Source: Kushneria pakistanensis (lineage in GTDB: Bacteria > Pseudomonadota > Gammaproteobacteria > Pseudomonadales > Halomonadaceae). From it: a stretch of 64,000 nt of DNA. The stretch covers positions 248,001 through 312,000 of the forward strand of contig NZ_BMZM01000003.1 of the NCBI RefSeq assembly GCF_014652795.1, read 5' to 3'. Made by a program: the position numbers and the translations under genes. Of the stretch, positions 54,429-63,479 are shown in pieces. The notes beneath the pieces are model-generated. The model saw nothing but the letters and a program-made list of their open reading frames with translations, was not told the origin of the DNA and did no database searches. The stretch's first letter is position 1. The number at the start of each line of letters is the position of its first letter.

Positions 54429-55610
54429 ATGGAACACACCTGGCGCTGGTTCGGCCCCGATGATCCGGTCACGCTATCCGAGATTCGCCAGGCCGGGGCC
54501 ACTGGCATCGTTACCGCGCTGCACGGCCACGATCCACGCACGCCCTGGTCGGTGGAGGCCATTGTCGAGCGAAAGGCGCTGATCGAGGCGGCGGGGCTGT
54601 CGTGGTCAGTGGTGGAAAGCGTGCCGGTGCCGGAGGCGATCAAGCAGGCGCTGGATACGACAGCGCGCGATCGGGCCATCGAGGTGTTTTGCACAACGCT
54701 GGAAAACCTGGCGGCCTGCGGTATCGACACGGTGTGCTACAACTTCATGCCGATTCTGGACTGGACGCGCACCGAGCTTGCATGGCCCACCGACACCGGG
54801 GGGCTGGCACTACGCTTTGACCAGACCACCTTCGCTGCCTTCGAGCTTTTCATTTTAAAGCGTCCCGGCGCCGAGTCACTCTACAGCCCTGATGAGCAGG
54901 CCGCGGCGCGTCGATGTTTTGAACGCATGGATGACGAGGCACAAAAGCGGCTGGTCACCACGCTGATCGCCGGACTGCCGGGCGCGGATCAGCACTACAC
55001 CCTGGCGCAGTTTCTCGAAAACCTTCGCGCCTATGAGGCCATCGACGCGGAACGATTGCGAAGCAACTATCGCCACTTTCTACAGAAGGTAGTGCCGGTT
55101 GCCGAGCGGCTGGGCATGCGGCTGGCGGTGCATCCCGATGACCCGCCGCGCCCGCTTTTGGGACTGCCCCGGATCGTGTCGACGGCCGAGGACGCCCGCT
55201 GGGTGCTCGATCAGATCAAAAGCCCGGCCAACGGCCTGACATTTTGCACCGGCTCCTATGGCGTGCGCGAGGACAACGATCTCATCGCCATGGCGCGTGA
55301 GTTCGCACCGCACATTCATTTCGTGCATCTGCGCGCTACTCGGCGCGACGCGGATGACCCCCTGAGTTTTATCGAGGCGGAGCATCTGGATGGCGATGTC
55401 GATATGGTCGGCGTGATCGGCGAGCTGGTAAAAGAAGAGCGCCGCCGGCTTGAGGAGGGCGGTGCTCGACTGCCGATGCGACCCGATCATGGTCACATGC
55501 TCTGTGACGATATCAGGCGCACCACCAATCCCGGCTATCCGCTGATCGGACGTCTCAAGGGGCTGGCCGAGCTGCGCGGTGTGGAGTGCGCCGTTCGCCG
55601 CTTCTGCTGA
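54429..55610 (+). CDS. uxuA: Mannonate dehydratase, UxuA type
   Basis: 393 residues, close in length and sequence to E. coli UxuA (394). It is a TIM-barrel enzyme of the xylose-isomerase-like superfamily. Visible blocks: EHTWRWFGPDDPV at the start, VTALHG, WSVVESVPV, CYNFMPILDWTRTEL, LAVHPDDPPRPLLGLPRIVST, FCTGSYGVREDNDL, MRPDHGHMLCDD and the end LKGLAELRGVE. It is unrelated in fold to ManD, 5 kb upstream in the same operon, though both dehydrate D-mannonate. It ends the operon. Confidence 0.95.
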   Translation: MEHTWRWFGPDDPVTLSEIRQAGATGIVTALHGHDPRTPWSVEAIVERKALIEAAGLSWSVVESVPVPEAIKQALDTTARDRAIEVFCTTLENLAACGIDTVCYNFMPILDWTRTELAWPTDTGGLALRFDQTTFAAFELFILKRPGAESLYSPDEQAAARRCFERMDDEAQKRLVTTLIAGLPGADQHYTLAQFLENLRAYEAIDAERLRSNYRHFLQKVVPVAERLGMRLAVHPDDPPRPLLGLPRIVSTAEDARWVLDQIKSPANGLTFCTGSYGVREDNDLIAMAREFAPHIHFVHLRATRRDADDPLSFIEAEHLDGDVDMVGVIGELVKEERRRLEEGGARLPMRPDHGHMLCDDIRRTTNPGYPLIGRLKGLAELRGVECAVRRFC

Positions 55611-55637
55611 TTCTTGTTGAGGCGTCATGGCTTTCCT

Positions 55638-55662
55638 GCGCCGGGTTCTGCCCGGCGCTTTT
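55638..55662 (+). terminator. Rho-independent terminator after uxuA
   Basis: 8-bp GCGCCGGG/CCCGGCGC stem (55638-55645 with 55651-55658) and a T4 tail. Confidence 0.85.
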
Positions 55663-55762
55663 CATCTCATCCTTTCCGGTGATTCGTTCAGACACAGTGC
55701 AGTCGGCAGGTGTACCCTGTTAATCATTAATAGCTGATGCAGTGCGCCTGCCGGGAGGGCTG

Positions 55763-56335
55763 ATGAAACCTGCACCTCGCATACTGACCTTTCTTGCTCT
55801 CTCGCTGGTGGCATTGCCTGCCTGGGCGGCCACGCCGTTGGCCATCGAGGATGGCATCCTGATCCTGCTGCTGGGGCTTTTGCTGATCGGCATTGAAGCC
55901 GTCACACCCACCTTTGGCGTGGTGGGACTGCTGGGGTTGCTGGTTTTTGTGGCCGGCGCCTCGATGATGGTCAACGCGGGTCTGTTGCCCGGTGGAGATA
56001 GCGCCTTGGGTATGGGACTGGTCGTTGCTACTGCGCTGCTGCTCGGCGCTTTTTTACTCTGGATCGTGATGCGCTTTTTGCGCTTTCGCCACATCACCCC
56101 GATGGGCGGGCGCGAGGAGGTCATCGGCGCCGTGGGTGAAGCCACGCGGCGCTTTACCGAGCATCATCAGGGGGATTATCACGGTTATGTGCGCGTTCAG
56201 GGCGAGCGGTGGCAGGCGCGCAGCACCACGCCCGTGGCAGAAGGCGAGCAGCGTCGTGTCAGTGAGGTACACGGCCTTGTGCTGATACTCGACGCAGCCT
56301 CATCCACGGATCATGCAACACCCACGCACGAATAA
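55763..56335 (+). CDS. NfeD family membrane protein
   Basis: 190 residues. A signal or first helix ([14 protein letters not shown]) is followed by three membrane helices in [40 protein letters not shown] and the next region. The C-terminal soluble part ([16 protein letters not shown] ... [16 protein letters not shown]) is the OB-fold NfeD domain. NfeD proteins pair with stomatin/slipin proteins, as here (gene 29 bases downstream). It has GGGAGG before ATG 55763. It lacks the N-terminal ClpP-like protease domain of long NfeD. Confidence 0.87.
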   Translation: MKPAPRILTFLALSLVALPAWAATPLAIEDGILILLLGLLLIGIEAVTPTFGVVGLLGLLVFVAGASMMVNAGLLPGGDSALGMGLVVATALLLGAFLLWIVMRFLRFRHITPMGGREEVIGAVGEATRRFTEHHQGDYHGYVRVQGERWQARSTTPVAEGEQRRVSEVHGLVLILDAASSTDHATPTHE

Positions 56336-56364
56336 TTCACCAGGCCCTGTCAGGGAGACATTAC

Positions 56365-57120
56365 ATGCTGAGCTATCTGATTCCCGTTGTTGTCATTGTG
56401 TTTATTCTTGCCGCTTCGGTGAAGGTGCTGCCCGAATACAAGCGCGGCGTGGTGTTCTTTCTGGGACGCTTTCAGGGCGTGAAGGGCCCGGGGCTCTTTT
56501 TCATCGTGCCCGTGATCCAGAAGATGGATACGGTGGACCTGCGTACCGTCACGCTGGATGTGCCGGGGCAGGACGTGATCTCTCGCGACAACGTCACGGT
56601 ACGGGTCAATGCAGTGGTCTATTTCAAGGTGGTCGACCCCGAACGCGCCATTATTCAGATCGAGAACTATGGCATGGCCACCAGCCAGATTGCGCAGACC
56701 ACGCTGCGTTCGGTGCTGGGCAAGCATGATCTCGATGAAATGCTTTCCGAACGCGATCGTCTCAATGATGACATTCAGACCATCCTTGATCAGCAGACCG
56801 AGGCGTGGGGCATCAAGGTGTCCAATGTCGAGATCAAGCAGGTCGATATCAGCGAGGACATGGTGCGCGCGATTGCCCGTCAGGCCGAGGCCGAACGTGA
56901 ACGTCGCGCCAAGATCATCGCGGCCGAAGGGGAGATGCAGGCGTCCGAAAAGCTGGTGGAAGCCGCCGAGATCATGTCGAAAAATCCGGCTGCATTGCAG
57001 CTTCGCTATCTGCAGACGATGAGCGACATGAGCAACAAGAATGCTTCGACCATCGTGTTCCCGCTGCCGCTGGAAATTACCAAAATCTTTGAGCAGATGC
57101 GCGGAAGTACCAGGGACTGA
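56365..57120 (+). CDS. Slipin / SPFH domain membrane protein
   Basis: 251 residues. A short N-terminal membrane segment ([17 protein letters not shown]) is followed by the SPFH (band 7) domain with [25 protein letters not shown] and [32 protein letters not shown] coiled-coil C-terminus contains [26 protein letters not shown]. It likely oligomerises with NfeD at the inner membrane in lipid-microdomain organisation or protein quality control; exact function unknown. Operon with the NfeD gene. Confidence 0.92.
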   Translation: MLSYLIPVVVIVFILAASVKVLPEYKRGVVFFLGRFQGVKGPGLFFIVPVIQKMDTVDLRTVTLDVPGQDVISRDNVTVRVNAVVYFKVVDPERAIIQIENYGMATSQIAQTTLRSVLGKHDLDEMLSERDRLNDDIQTILDQQTEAWGIKVSNVEIKQVDISEDMVRAIARQAEAERERRAKIIAAEGEMQASEKLVEAAEIMSKNPAALQLRYLQTMSDMSNKNASTIVFPLPLEITKIFEQMRGSTRD

Positions 57121-57214
57121 GTCAGGCATTGACCAGGTCAGACGTACCGCAAAATTCATCAATTTAACCTATGCTGTAACCTGCACCGATTGGGTCACTC
57201 AGGGAGATGGAAAC

Positions 57215-57850
57215 ATGCAGAAAACGACTACACTGGGCGCCGCATTGCTGGCAGGCCTGTTGAGCGCCGCACCGGTCATGGCCGACAAGGCGCCGGAAAC
57301 CGACAATATCAACGACGTGCCAGCCGGCAATTACACGATCGATCCGCTGCACTCCAAGATTACCTGGGGCGTGGATCATTACGGCTTCTCGCACTATGAA
57401 GGCCAGTTTGCAGACCTTTCCGGTGAGCTCAGGCTTGGTGAAGAGCCCGGCAACAGCAACCTGAAAATCCAGATTCCGCTGAACAAGGTACTGACCGGCA
57501 GCGATCTGGGTGAGCACCTGCAGGGTGAGGATTTCTTCAACAGCGCCGAGTACGGTACGGCCACCTTTACCTCTACCAGCATCGAAATCGATGGTGACAA
57601 CGAGGCCACCATTACCGGTGATCTGGCACTCAACGGTCAGACACATCCGGTCGAGATTGAAGCCGAATTCAACCGCGGCGGCATTTATGCCTTCGATGAG
57701 AAATACCACATCGGATTTAGCGGCGAAGCCACGATCAAGCGCAGCGACTACGCCATCAATTACCTGCTGCCCGAAGACGATAAGCAGGGCATCAGCGATG
57801 AAGTCACGCTGAGAATCGAAGCTGAATTCGTACCTGAACAGACAAACTAA
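57215..57850 (+). CDS. yceI: Periplasmic YceI family protein
   Basis: 211 residues. The signal peptide (LGAALLAGLLSAAPVMA) is followed by the YceI lipocalin-like barrel: YTIDPLHSKITWGVDHYGFSHYEGQF, IEIDGDNEATITGDLALNGQTHPVEIEAEF, GFSGEATIKRSDYAINYLLP and VTLRIEAEF. These proteins bind polyisoprenoid-type lipids in some cases. The start at 57215 has GGGAG eight bases upstream; the extension to 57041 lies over the slipin gene. Monocistronic, with its own terminator. Confidence 0.9.
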   Translation: MQKTTTLGAALLAGLLSAAPVMADKAPETDNINDVPAGNYTIDPLHSKITWGVDHYGFSHYEGQFADLSGELRLGEEPGNSNLKIQIPLNKVLTGSDLGEHLQGEDFFNSAEYGTATFTSTSIEIDGDNEATITGDLALNGQTHPVEIEAEFNRGGIYAFDEKYHIGFSGEATIKRSDYAINYLLPEDDKQGISDEVTLRIEAEFVPEQTN

Positions 57851-57893
57851 GCGCTGTATTCACTGGGCAGGCGTTTTTCTGCCCTGCGTACCG

Positions 57894-57924
57894 GGGGCCG
57901 TGATGTTGATCACGGTCCCTTTTT
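57894..57924 (+). terminator. Rho-independent terminator after yceI
   Basis: Stem from CCGTGAT/ATCACGG with an additional GGGG/CCC region (one bulge or G-U pair) and a T5 tail. Confidence 0.85.
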
Positions 57925-58442
57925 CATGCCGGCGCTGAACGCATCATGCGCTACCCCGGGATGCACAATGACGGTTGGGCTGTTAGACTGCGCCGCAATT
58001 GATGACCTCCTTGATGAGTTGACACAATGATCTCGATGCCTGTCACGACCTCCTGGCGCCTTACGCCACCCTGAGCCCTTCAGGGATAACCGCTCACCCG
58101 AGTGGCGCACTCGCACGAGTGCTTTAGTCGTGACGCCTCTGGCGTCAAATCTCCGTGGTTTTGTTTGAAATCCTGACCTGAAGATTGAATACCATCGCGC
58201 GCCACCCATTGGCTGGCCCGCACGCCCTGTCATGTTTCTAACGGGACAATGGTATCTGAACCATCGTGTAGCGCTGGTCGGCATCCGGCCCTGCGCATTC
58301 ATGTCCTGTCGCCTTGTGTCAGCCCATGGGACAGGCCATCCATATTCAGGCCCGGCGCACAGCGTCAGGCCGCTGGCAGCAATAGCGTGCGTCTTCCTTT
58401 GAAGACGCCATGAATTTTTCAACCGCAGAAGGGAAGATGAGC
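57925..58442. promoter_or_regulatory. Structured leader candidate upstream of the SulP gene
   Basis: About 520 bases without a good gene. It contains four consecutive perfect short hairpins (58054-58068, 58069-58085, 58107-58122, 58132-58146) and, right before the sulP ribosome binding site, an 8-bp hairpin GCGTCTTC-CTTT-GAAGACGC (58389-58408). This could be an RNA element controlling the transporter. I do not recognise a known riboswitch. A 181-codon frame on the minus strand is unlikely to be real. Confidence 0.45.
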
Positions 58443-59942
58443 ATGAGAGGCTCAATAAGACAGAACTGGTTTTCCAACGTGCGCCCTGACGTATTGTCAG
58501 GACTGGTGGTCGCGCTGGCGTTGATTCCCGAGGCGATCGCCTTTTCGATCATCGCAGGCGTTGACCCGCAGGTCGGGCTTTATGCGTCATTTTCGATGGC
58601 GGTGGTGATTGCCATTACCGGCGGGCGCCCGGCGATGATTTCAGCGGCGACCGGTGCCATGGCGCTTTTGATGGTGACCCTGGTGCGCGATCATGGTCTT
58701 GAGTATCTCTTTGCCGCGACCATCCTGACCGGCCTTTTGCAGGTGCTCTGGGGGGTATTGAAACTGGGCAGCCTGATGCGCTTTGTGTCCCGCTCGGTGG
58801 TCACCGGTTTCGTCAACGCCCTGGCCATCCTGATCTTCATGGCGCAGCTGCCGGAGATCACCGGCGCCAATGCCACGCTGACGGTCTACGCCATCATGCT
58901 GGGTGGTCTGGCCATCATCTATCTCTTTCCGTATGTGCCGAAGGTGGGCAAGGTCATTCCCTCACCGATGGTGTGTATCGTGTTGATGACGGCCATCTCC
59001 ATGATCATGGGCCTTGATGTTCACAAGGTGGGTGACATGGGTGAGCTGCCCAGCAGCCTGCCAGTATTTCTGATGCCCGATATTCCGCTCAATCTCGACA
59101 CGCTCATGATCATCTTTCCCTACGCGCTGACGCTTTCCGTGGTGGGGCTGCTGGAGTCGATGATGACCGCCACAATTGTCGATGATCTGACCGATACCCC
59201 CAGTGACAAGAACCGCGAGTGCCGCGGGCAGGGCATTGCCAACATCGCGACCGGCTTTCTGGGCGGCATGGCCGGCTGTGGCATGATTGGTCAGACCGTG
59301 ATCAACGTGAAATCCGGTGGCCGTACGCGCCTTTCCACCATGACCGCTGGCATCGGCCTTTTGATCATGGTGGTGTTTCTCGGTCCCTGGGTGGCGCAGA
59401 TTCCGATGGCAGCACTGGTCGCAGTGATGGTCATGGTCTCGATCGGCACCTTTGACTGGGGCTCGATTCGCGATCTGCCCAAAAAGCCGCTGACCACCAA
59501 TATCGTCATGCTGGCCACCGTAGGTGTCACCGTGGCGACGCACAACCTGGCCATGGGGGTTCTGGTGGGCGTGCTGCTGGCGGCGCTCTTTTTTGCCAAC
59601 AAGATCGGTCGCATGTTGCATATCGACAGCGCGCTCGACGAGCAGGGCGGCGCTTCCCGGCGCACCTATCACGTGCGCGGGCAGGTCTTTTTTGCCTCAA
59701 CCACCCGCTTTGCCGATGCCTTTGACGTCAAGGAGGCCGTGGACCGGGTCTGTGTCGATGTCACCCATGCCCATTTCTGGGACGTCACTGCCGTTGAGGT
59801 ACTCGACCGGATTGTCATGAAATTTCGCCGCGAAGGCACCGAGGTCGAGGTCATCGGACTCAACGCCGCCAGTCAGACCATGGTTGACCGCTTCGGGGTG
59901 CATGACAAGACCGAGGGCGTGATTGAGCCGGGCGGTCACTGA
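58443..59942 (+). CDS. SulP family inorganic anion transporter with STAS domain
   Basis: 499 residues. About 10-12 helices, with the SulP start [54 protein letters not shown], and the [24 protein letters not shown] region. The C-terminal STAS domain (about residues 405-490) contains [22 protein letters not shown]. It carries an anion such as sulfate, bicarbonate or dicarboxylate. ATG 58443 is preferred, with AGAAGGGA nine bases before; 58437 and 58410 are alternatives. A double-Usp protein gene follows 85 bases later. Confidence 0.88.
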   Translation: MRGSIRQNWFSNVRPDVLSGLVVALALIPEAIAFSIIAGVDPQVGLYASFSMAVVIAITGGRPAMISAATGAMALLMVTLVRDHGLEYLFAATILTGLLQVLWGVLKLGSLMRFVSRSVVTGFVNALAILIFMAQLPEITGANATLTVYAIMLGGLAIIYLFPYVPKVGKVIPSPMVCIVLMTAISMIMGLDVHKVGDMGELPSSLPVFLMPDIPLNLDTLMIIFPYALTLSVVGLLESMMTATIVDDLTDTPSDKNRECRGQGIANIATGFLGGMAGCGMIGQTVINVKSGGRTRLSTMTAGIGLLIMVVFLGPWVAQIPMAALVAVMVMVSIGTFDWGSIRDLPKKPLTTNIVMLATVGVTVATHNLAMGVLVGVLLAALFFANKIGRMLHIDSALDEQGGASRRTYHVRGQVFFASTTRFADAFDVKEAVDRVCVDVTHAHFWDVTAVEVLDRIVMKFRREGTEVEVIGLNAASQTMVDRFGVHDKTEGVIEPGGH

Positions 59943-60027
59943 GCGGCGATTTCATGATCCCGGGCGGCGGCACCGGCGCCCGGGATGAACCACACTCGAA
60001 AGATGATTCGCGTTTGGGGAGATTCAC

Positions 60028-60888
60028 ATGAGCAGAACCACCATTGCCTGCTTCGATGAGCAGGCCCGCGCCGACAGCGCCATCGGTGACTACGCCGCCT
60101 GGGCGGCACGCCGACTCAGGACGCCGCTGTGTCTTTTGCACGTGCTGGAGCACCATGGCTATCGTCCCGAGGACTACTCGGGGCAGATCGGGCTGGGTGC
60201 CCGCGAGCAGATGCTCGAGCAGATGACCGAGGAAGAAGGCCGGGCCGCCCGACAGGCACGCGAACAGGGACGCCAGATGCTCGAGGCGCTTCAGGCGCGG
60301 CTGGCGGATGATACGCTGACCCCCGAGGTGCAGCAGCGTCACGGGGTGCTGGGAGAAACGCTTCGCGAGCAGTGTACGCATGACGATCTGCTGGTGCTGG
60401 GGCGCTGTGGTCATCAGCATGACTGCGGTGAGGGGCGCGGTTCACTGGGCGCGCACCTGGAAGATCTGGCGCAGCATCTGGAGGTTCCCATGCTGATCGC
60501 TCCGGAGCGCTTTCGCGTGCCGGCGCGCGCCATGGTGGCCCTTGACGGCAGCGAGCGCGGCCTTGAGCAGCTCTCGCGTCTGGCGCAGCGGGGCTGGCTT
60601 GAAGGCTTGGAGACGCATGTGGTTCATGTCAGTGAGCCCGCCGATGAACGTCCAGCCGAGCGCGGTGCCCGGCTGCTGAGTGCGGCAGGACTCAATGCGC
60701 AGGCGGTGACGCTGGAAGGCAACGCCGGACGCAAGCTGCCGGCCTACGCCCAGGAGCACGAGATTGATCTTGTAGCCATGGGCGCCTACGGGCACAGCTC
60801 ACTGCGTCGGTTTTTGATGGGCAGCATGACGCACAAGCTGCTTGAAGCCATGCCGGGCGCTGTACTGCTGATGCGAGACCTGAAGTAG
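60028..60888 (+). CDS. Tandem universal stress protein (UspA)
   Basis: 286 residues, two Usp domains (about 1-150 and 155-286). The first is degenerate. The second starts with MVALDGSERG and has the ATP-binding pattern GAYGHSSLRRFLMGSMTHKLLEAMPGAVLL (G-2x-G-9x-G-S/T type; Gly-rich loop near residue 252). USP genes are often found beside SulP genes, as here, but the functional link is unproven. A terminator shared with the next gene follows. Confidence 0.92.
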   Translation: MSRTTIACFDEQARADSAIGDYAAWAARRLRTPLCLLHVLEHHGYRPEDYSGQIGLGAREQMLEQMTEEEGRAARQAREQGRQMLEALQARLADDTLTPEVQQRHGVLGETLREQCTHDDLLVLGRCGHQHDCGEGRGSLGAHLEDLAQHLEVPMLIAPERFRVPARAMVALDGSERGLEQLSRLAQRGWLEGLETHVVHVSEPADERPAERGARLLSAAGLNAQAVTLEGNAGRKLPAYAQEHEIDLVAMGAYGHSSLRRFLMGSMTHKLLEAMPGAVLLMRDLK

Positions 60889-60938
60889 ACATCCCTGGTG
60901 GCAACCGGGCCCCGGGCTTTGGCAGATGAGAAAGACAC

Positions 60939-60967
60939 AAAAGGGCGCCCCATGGGGCGCCCTTTTT
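60939..60967. terminator. Bidirectional terminator between the Usp gene and the exported protein gene
   Basis: GC-rich AAAGGGCGCCCC/GGGGCGCCCTTT inverted repeat (60940-60965) followed by Ts, between convergent genes. Confidence 0.88.
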
Positions 60968-60990
60968 GACTGCCTGAAAGGTCAGCCGCT

Positions 60991-61458
60991 TTACTGACCC
61001 AGTGTGACCATATCGCCCTTGAAGGCAACTTCCGAGACCACGTTGCCGGCACGGCACTCATAGCGCTGGCTGTCCGGATTGGCACGCTGTTCGTAGTAGC
61101 TGGTGATATTGACGATGGCATTGGCACCGACCTGACGGGCACGGTCCTGCAGGGCCAGCAGCGACTGGAGTGCGGCCAGACGGCAGGATTCGGCATCGGT
61201 ACGTAGCGCAGCGCGGACCTTGTTGGAGCTGTAAAAGCCGCCGCGACGGGTCTGAATAGCCGGGTGCTGCTGGTCGGCAAAGTAGAGCCGGATCGAGGGA
61301 TCGAGTTTTTCCTGCGCTTCGGGCTGAGTCATGACCTCGGCCAGCGGCTGCATCAGAAAGGTGTTGCGTGCCTGTGCAGGGCCTGCCGTGGCCAGCATGA
61401 TCAGGGCGCCCGTCATGGCAGCGGCCATGGAGACTTTAAAGGGCAGCTGGAAGGTCAT
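60991..61458 (-). CDS. Exported hypothetical protein (family often mis-named excinuclease ATPase subunit)
   Basis: 155 residues with a signal peptide (AAAMTGALIMLATAGPAQA). The C-terminal part (RARQVGANAIVNITSYYEQRANPDSQ...ECRAGNVVSEVAFKGDMV) has the GANAIVNI block and a conserved Cys pair. This small family has been wrongly named excinuclease ATPase subunit in databases; nothing here relates to UvrA. A heavy-metal-binding or envelope role is guessed only. The start at 61458 has GGAGG at eight bases; the open frame extends to 61545. No signs of an operon partner. Confidence 0.7.
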   Translation of the reverse strand: MTFQLPFKVSMAAAMTGALIMLATAGPAQARNTFLMQPLAEVMTQPEAQEKLDPSIRLYFADQQHPAIQTRRGGFYSSNKVRAALRTDAESCRLAALQSLLALQDRARQVGANAIVNITSYYEQRANPDSQRYECRAGNVVSEVAFKGDMVTLGQ

Positions 61459-61554
61459 CGAACATCCTCCGGGAGGTATCAAAAAGGCAGGGTGCACAAT
61501 GTAGCCTGTCACACACGTTTGCGAAAGACCACGCCATCGCCACACCCGAATGCC

Positions 61555-62154
61555 TCAGTCTGAAAGTGGTTTGCGAAAGGCCTGAAAACAGTGCTGATTG
61601 CGCGGTAGCGCCACAATGCGATGGGCATCCAGGCCCGGCACCCTGACCGGCTCAAGACGGGCGAAGGCCGGAATATCCTCGGGGGCTACCCGGTTATAGG
61701 GCGGCTGGTCGTTCCAGCCCAGCAGCAACAGACCACCCGGACGCAGGCAGTCCACACAGGCACCAAAGGCCTGTTCGACGTCATCGTGCTCATTGAGCCC
61801 CCAGCCCAGCACGCCGTTGCACAGCACCGCATCCAGGCAGGCCCGGGGCATGTGATTGCCCAATGCCGTCAGGTTGCCCACGATATGCTGATCACCGCCG
61901 AAAGGGCGCTTGGCAGCGTCCAGGTCGATGGTCGTGACTTCCGTTTCTCCCAAAAGCGCCGGGTAGTGGTGGGTATACCAGCCACAGCCCACCAGCAGGA
62001 CGCGCTGAATGCTTTCATCGCGCGCCAGCGCCGGCAGGATGGCGTTTTCAAACATGATGCGGTCACGATAAGGGTAGCGCAGCCGTACACCGTGGTGATC
62101 CAGCGTACGAAGGGTCGTGGCCGTCCAGCCGTACAGCGCTGCCTTGAACGTCAT
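61555..62154 (-). CDS. SAM-dependent methyltransferase, class I-like
   Basis: 199 residues. The Rossmann motif I is VLLVGCGWYTHHYP, the acidic end of strand 2 is TTIDLDAAKRPFGG, and motif LDAVLCNGVLGWG follows; the later DCLRPGGLLLLGWND is the post-II/III segment typical of class I methyltransferases. AAGGGA is eight bases before ATG. It sits 83 bases downstream of the ketoreductase on the same strand and may belong to the same cluster. Substrate unknown. Confidence 0.8.
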   Translation of the reverse strand: MTFKAALYGWTATTLRTLDHHGVRLRYPYRDRIMFENAILPALARDESIQRVLLVGCGWYTHHYPALLGETEVTTIDLDAAKRPFGGDQHIVGNLTALGNHMPRACLDAVLCNGVLGWGLNEHDDVEQAFGACVDCLRPGGLLLLGWNDQPPYNRVAPEDIPAFARLEPVRVPGLDAHRIVALPRNQHCFQAFRKPLSD

Positions 62155-62237
62155 GCGTTGTCCCTTTCGTTATTGTCATGACCTCACAAAACACGCGAAA
62201 ACGGCGTCTTGCCTGATGTCGGCCTGAAAAGGCGCGA

Positions 62238-62960
62238 TCAGAACAGTCCACCGTTGACGGCAATCACCTGCCGGGTCACGTAACTGCTGTCGTCGGAACA
62301 CAAAAAGCTGATCACGCCGGCGACCTCTTCGGCTTCCCCCATGCGCTGCATGGGCACGATCCTTTTGATTTCGACATCAACGCTTGCGGTCATGTCGGTA
62401 TTGACCCAGCCCGGGGCAATACAGTTCACCGTGATCCTTCTTTTGGCCAGCTCCAGTGCCAGGGACTTGCTGGCCGCAATCAGACCGCCCTTGGCCGCAC
62501 CATAGTTGACCTGGCCGCGATTGCCGATCACGCCGGCGGCAGAGGAGAGCACCACAATACGCCCGGGCTTGCGGCGCTGGATCATCGGCATGACCAGCGG
62601 CCTGAGCACATTGTAAAACCCGCCCAGATCAATATTGAGTACGCTGTCCCACTGCGCGTCACTCATGCCGGGGAAGGGTGCGTCCTGATGAAAGCCTGCG
62701 TTGAGTACCACGCCGTAATAGGCGCCGTGCTCGGCAATATCGGCTTCCAGACAGGTGCGGGCCTCCTCGCGTGCGCCCACATCAAAGCGCAAAAGACGCG
62801 CCTGTCGTCCCATGGCGGTGATCTCATCGACCACGGCGCGTGCCTGCGCTTCGCTGTGGCGGTAATGCACGACGATATCAAAGCCGTCGCGGGCCAGGCG
62901 CAGGGCGCCCGCCCGGCCGATGCCGCGACTGGCGCCGGTAATCAGGATGGTCTGTGACAT
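62238..62960 (-). CDS. 3-ketoacyl-ACP reductase, FabG-like (SDR family)
   Basis: 240 residues. The NADPH motif is TGASRGIGRAG (residues 8-18), NAG motif is LNAGFHQD, and the catalytic set is Ser in SSAAGVIG, and Tyr-Lys in YGAAKGG (YxxxK; Tyr about 153). These are SDR/FabG features. Its place after dehydratase and ketosynthase genes, on the same strand, suggests a dedicated reductase of an aryl-polyene type pathway rather than the housekeeping FabG, which usually sits with fabD-acpP. Confidence 0.9.
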   Translation of the reverse strand: MSQTILITGASRGIGRAGALRLARDGFDIVVHYRHSEAQARAVVDEITAMGRQARLLRFDVGAREEARTCLEADIAEHGAYYGVVLNAGFHQDAPFPGMSDAQWDSVLNIDLGGFYNVLRPLVMPMIQRRKPGRIVVLSSAAGVIGNRGQVNYGAAKGGLIAASKSLALELAKRRITVNCIAPGWVNTDMTASVDVEIKRIVPMQRMGEAEEVAGVISFLCSDDSSYVTRQVIAVNGGLF

Positions 62961-63017
62961 GTCACGTTCCGATAGCAGGTGTGGAAATGAAAGCCAGTGC
63001 GCCGGGGATGGCCGGCG

Positions 63018-63479
63018 TCATACAGCATCTGTTTGCAGCACGCTCAGATTGGCGCTCGCCAGCCACCGGGGCTCGGGGGCTTCACCGGCCGGATAGAGGA
63101 TGGCGTTGAAGGTACCCAGCCCGCTGTCGGCGACGGCGTCCACGGTAAGGAGGATCTCCAGCGGCTGGCCAAAGGGCAGATGGGCGACCTGTGCCTCGAA
63201 CCGGCGTGCGCCCAGCAGCATGCCCTGACGGGGCGTGCCGCCCTCGCGGGGTTGCAGGGTCGACCAGGCGGCGGACGCCTGCGCCATCCACTCCAGCGCC
63301 ACCTGCACCGGAATGCCGCGGGTGTCGGCAAAAAGATCCGTTGGTGACGGGGTCACGGCTACCACGATGCGCTCGGCATCGGCGTCCACCACGTGATCAA
63401 GCAGGCACATCGGCCCCTGGTGCGGCACCAGTGATGCGATGGGCGGCCAGGCCGCCGGGGCTGGACATGACTCATGCAT
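63018..63479 (-). CDS. 3-hydroxyacyl-ACP dehydratase-like (hotdog, ApeP/ApeI type)
   Basis: 153 residues. The N-terminal HQGPMCLLDHVV, and VALEWMAQASAAWSTLQ with an internal helix and EMAxQ-like pattern, match the hotdog dehydratases of aryl-polyene and related clusters. The ATG at 63479 overlaps the ketosynthase stop by eight bases. The upstream extension to 63530 lies inside the ketosynthase gene. Acts on acyl carrier protein-bound 3-hydroxyacyl chains; the partner reductase follows 57 bases downstream. Confidence 0.82.
   Translation of the reverse strand: MHESCPAPAAWPPIASLVPHQGPMCLLDHVVDADAERIVVAVTPSPTDLFADTRGIPVQVALEWMAQASAAWSTLQPREGGTPRQGMLLGARRFEAQVAHLPFGQPLEILLTVDAVADSGLGTFNAILYPAGEAPEPRWLASANLSVLQTDAV

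Noticed and set aside
57910-58455. 181-codon minus-strand frame upstream of sulP
   Set aside because: Low-complexity, Arg/Ser-rich translation without motifs; it lies over the terminator and hairpin leader.
60991-61458. Naming this gene an excinuclease subunit
   Set aside because: It has a signal peptide and no ATPase motif; the database name for this family is a known mis-annotation.
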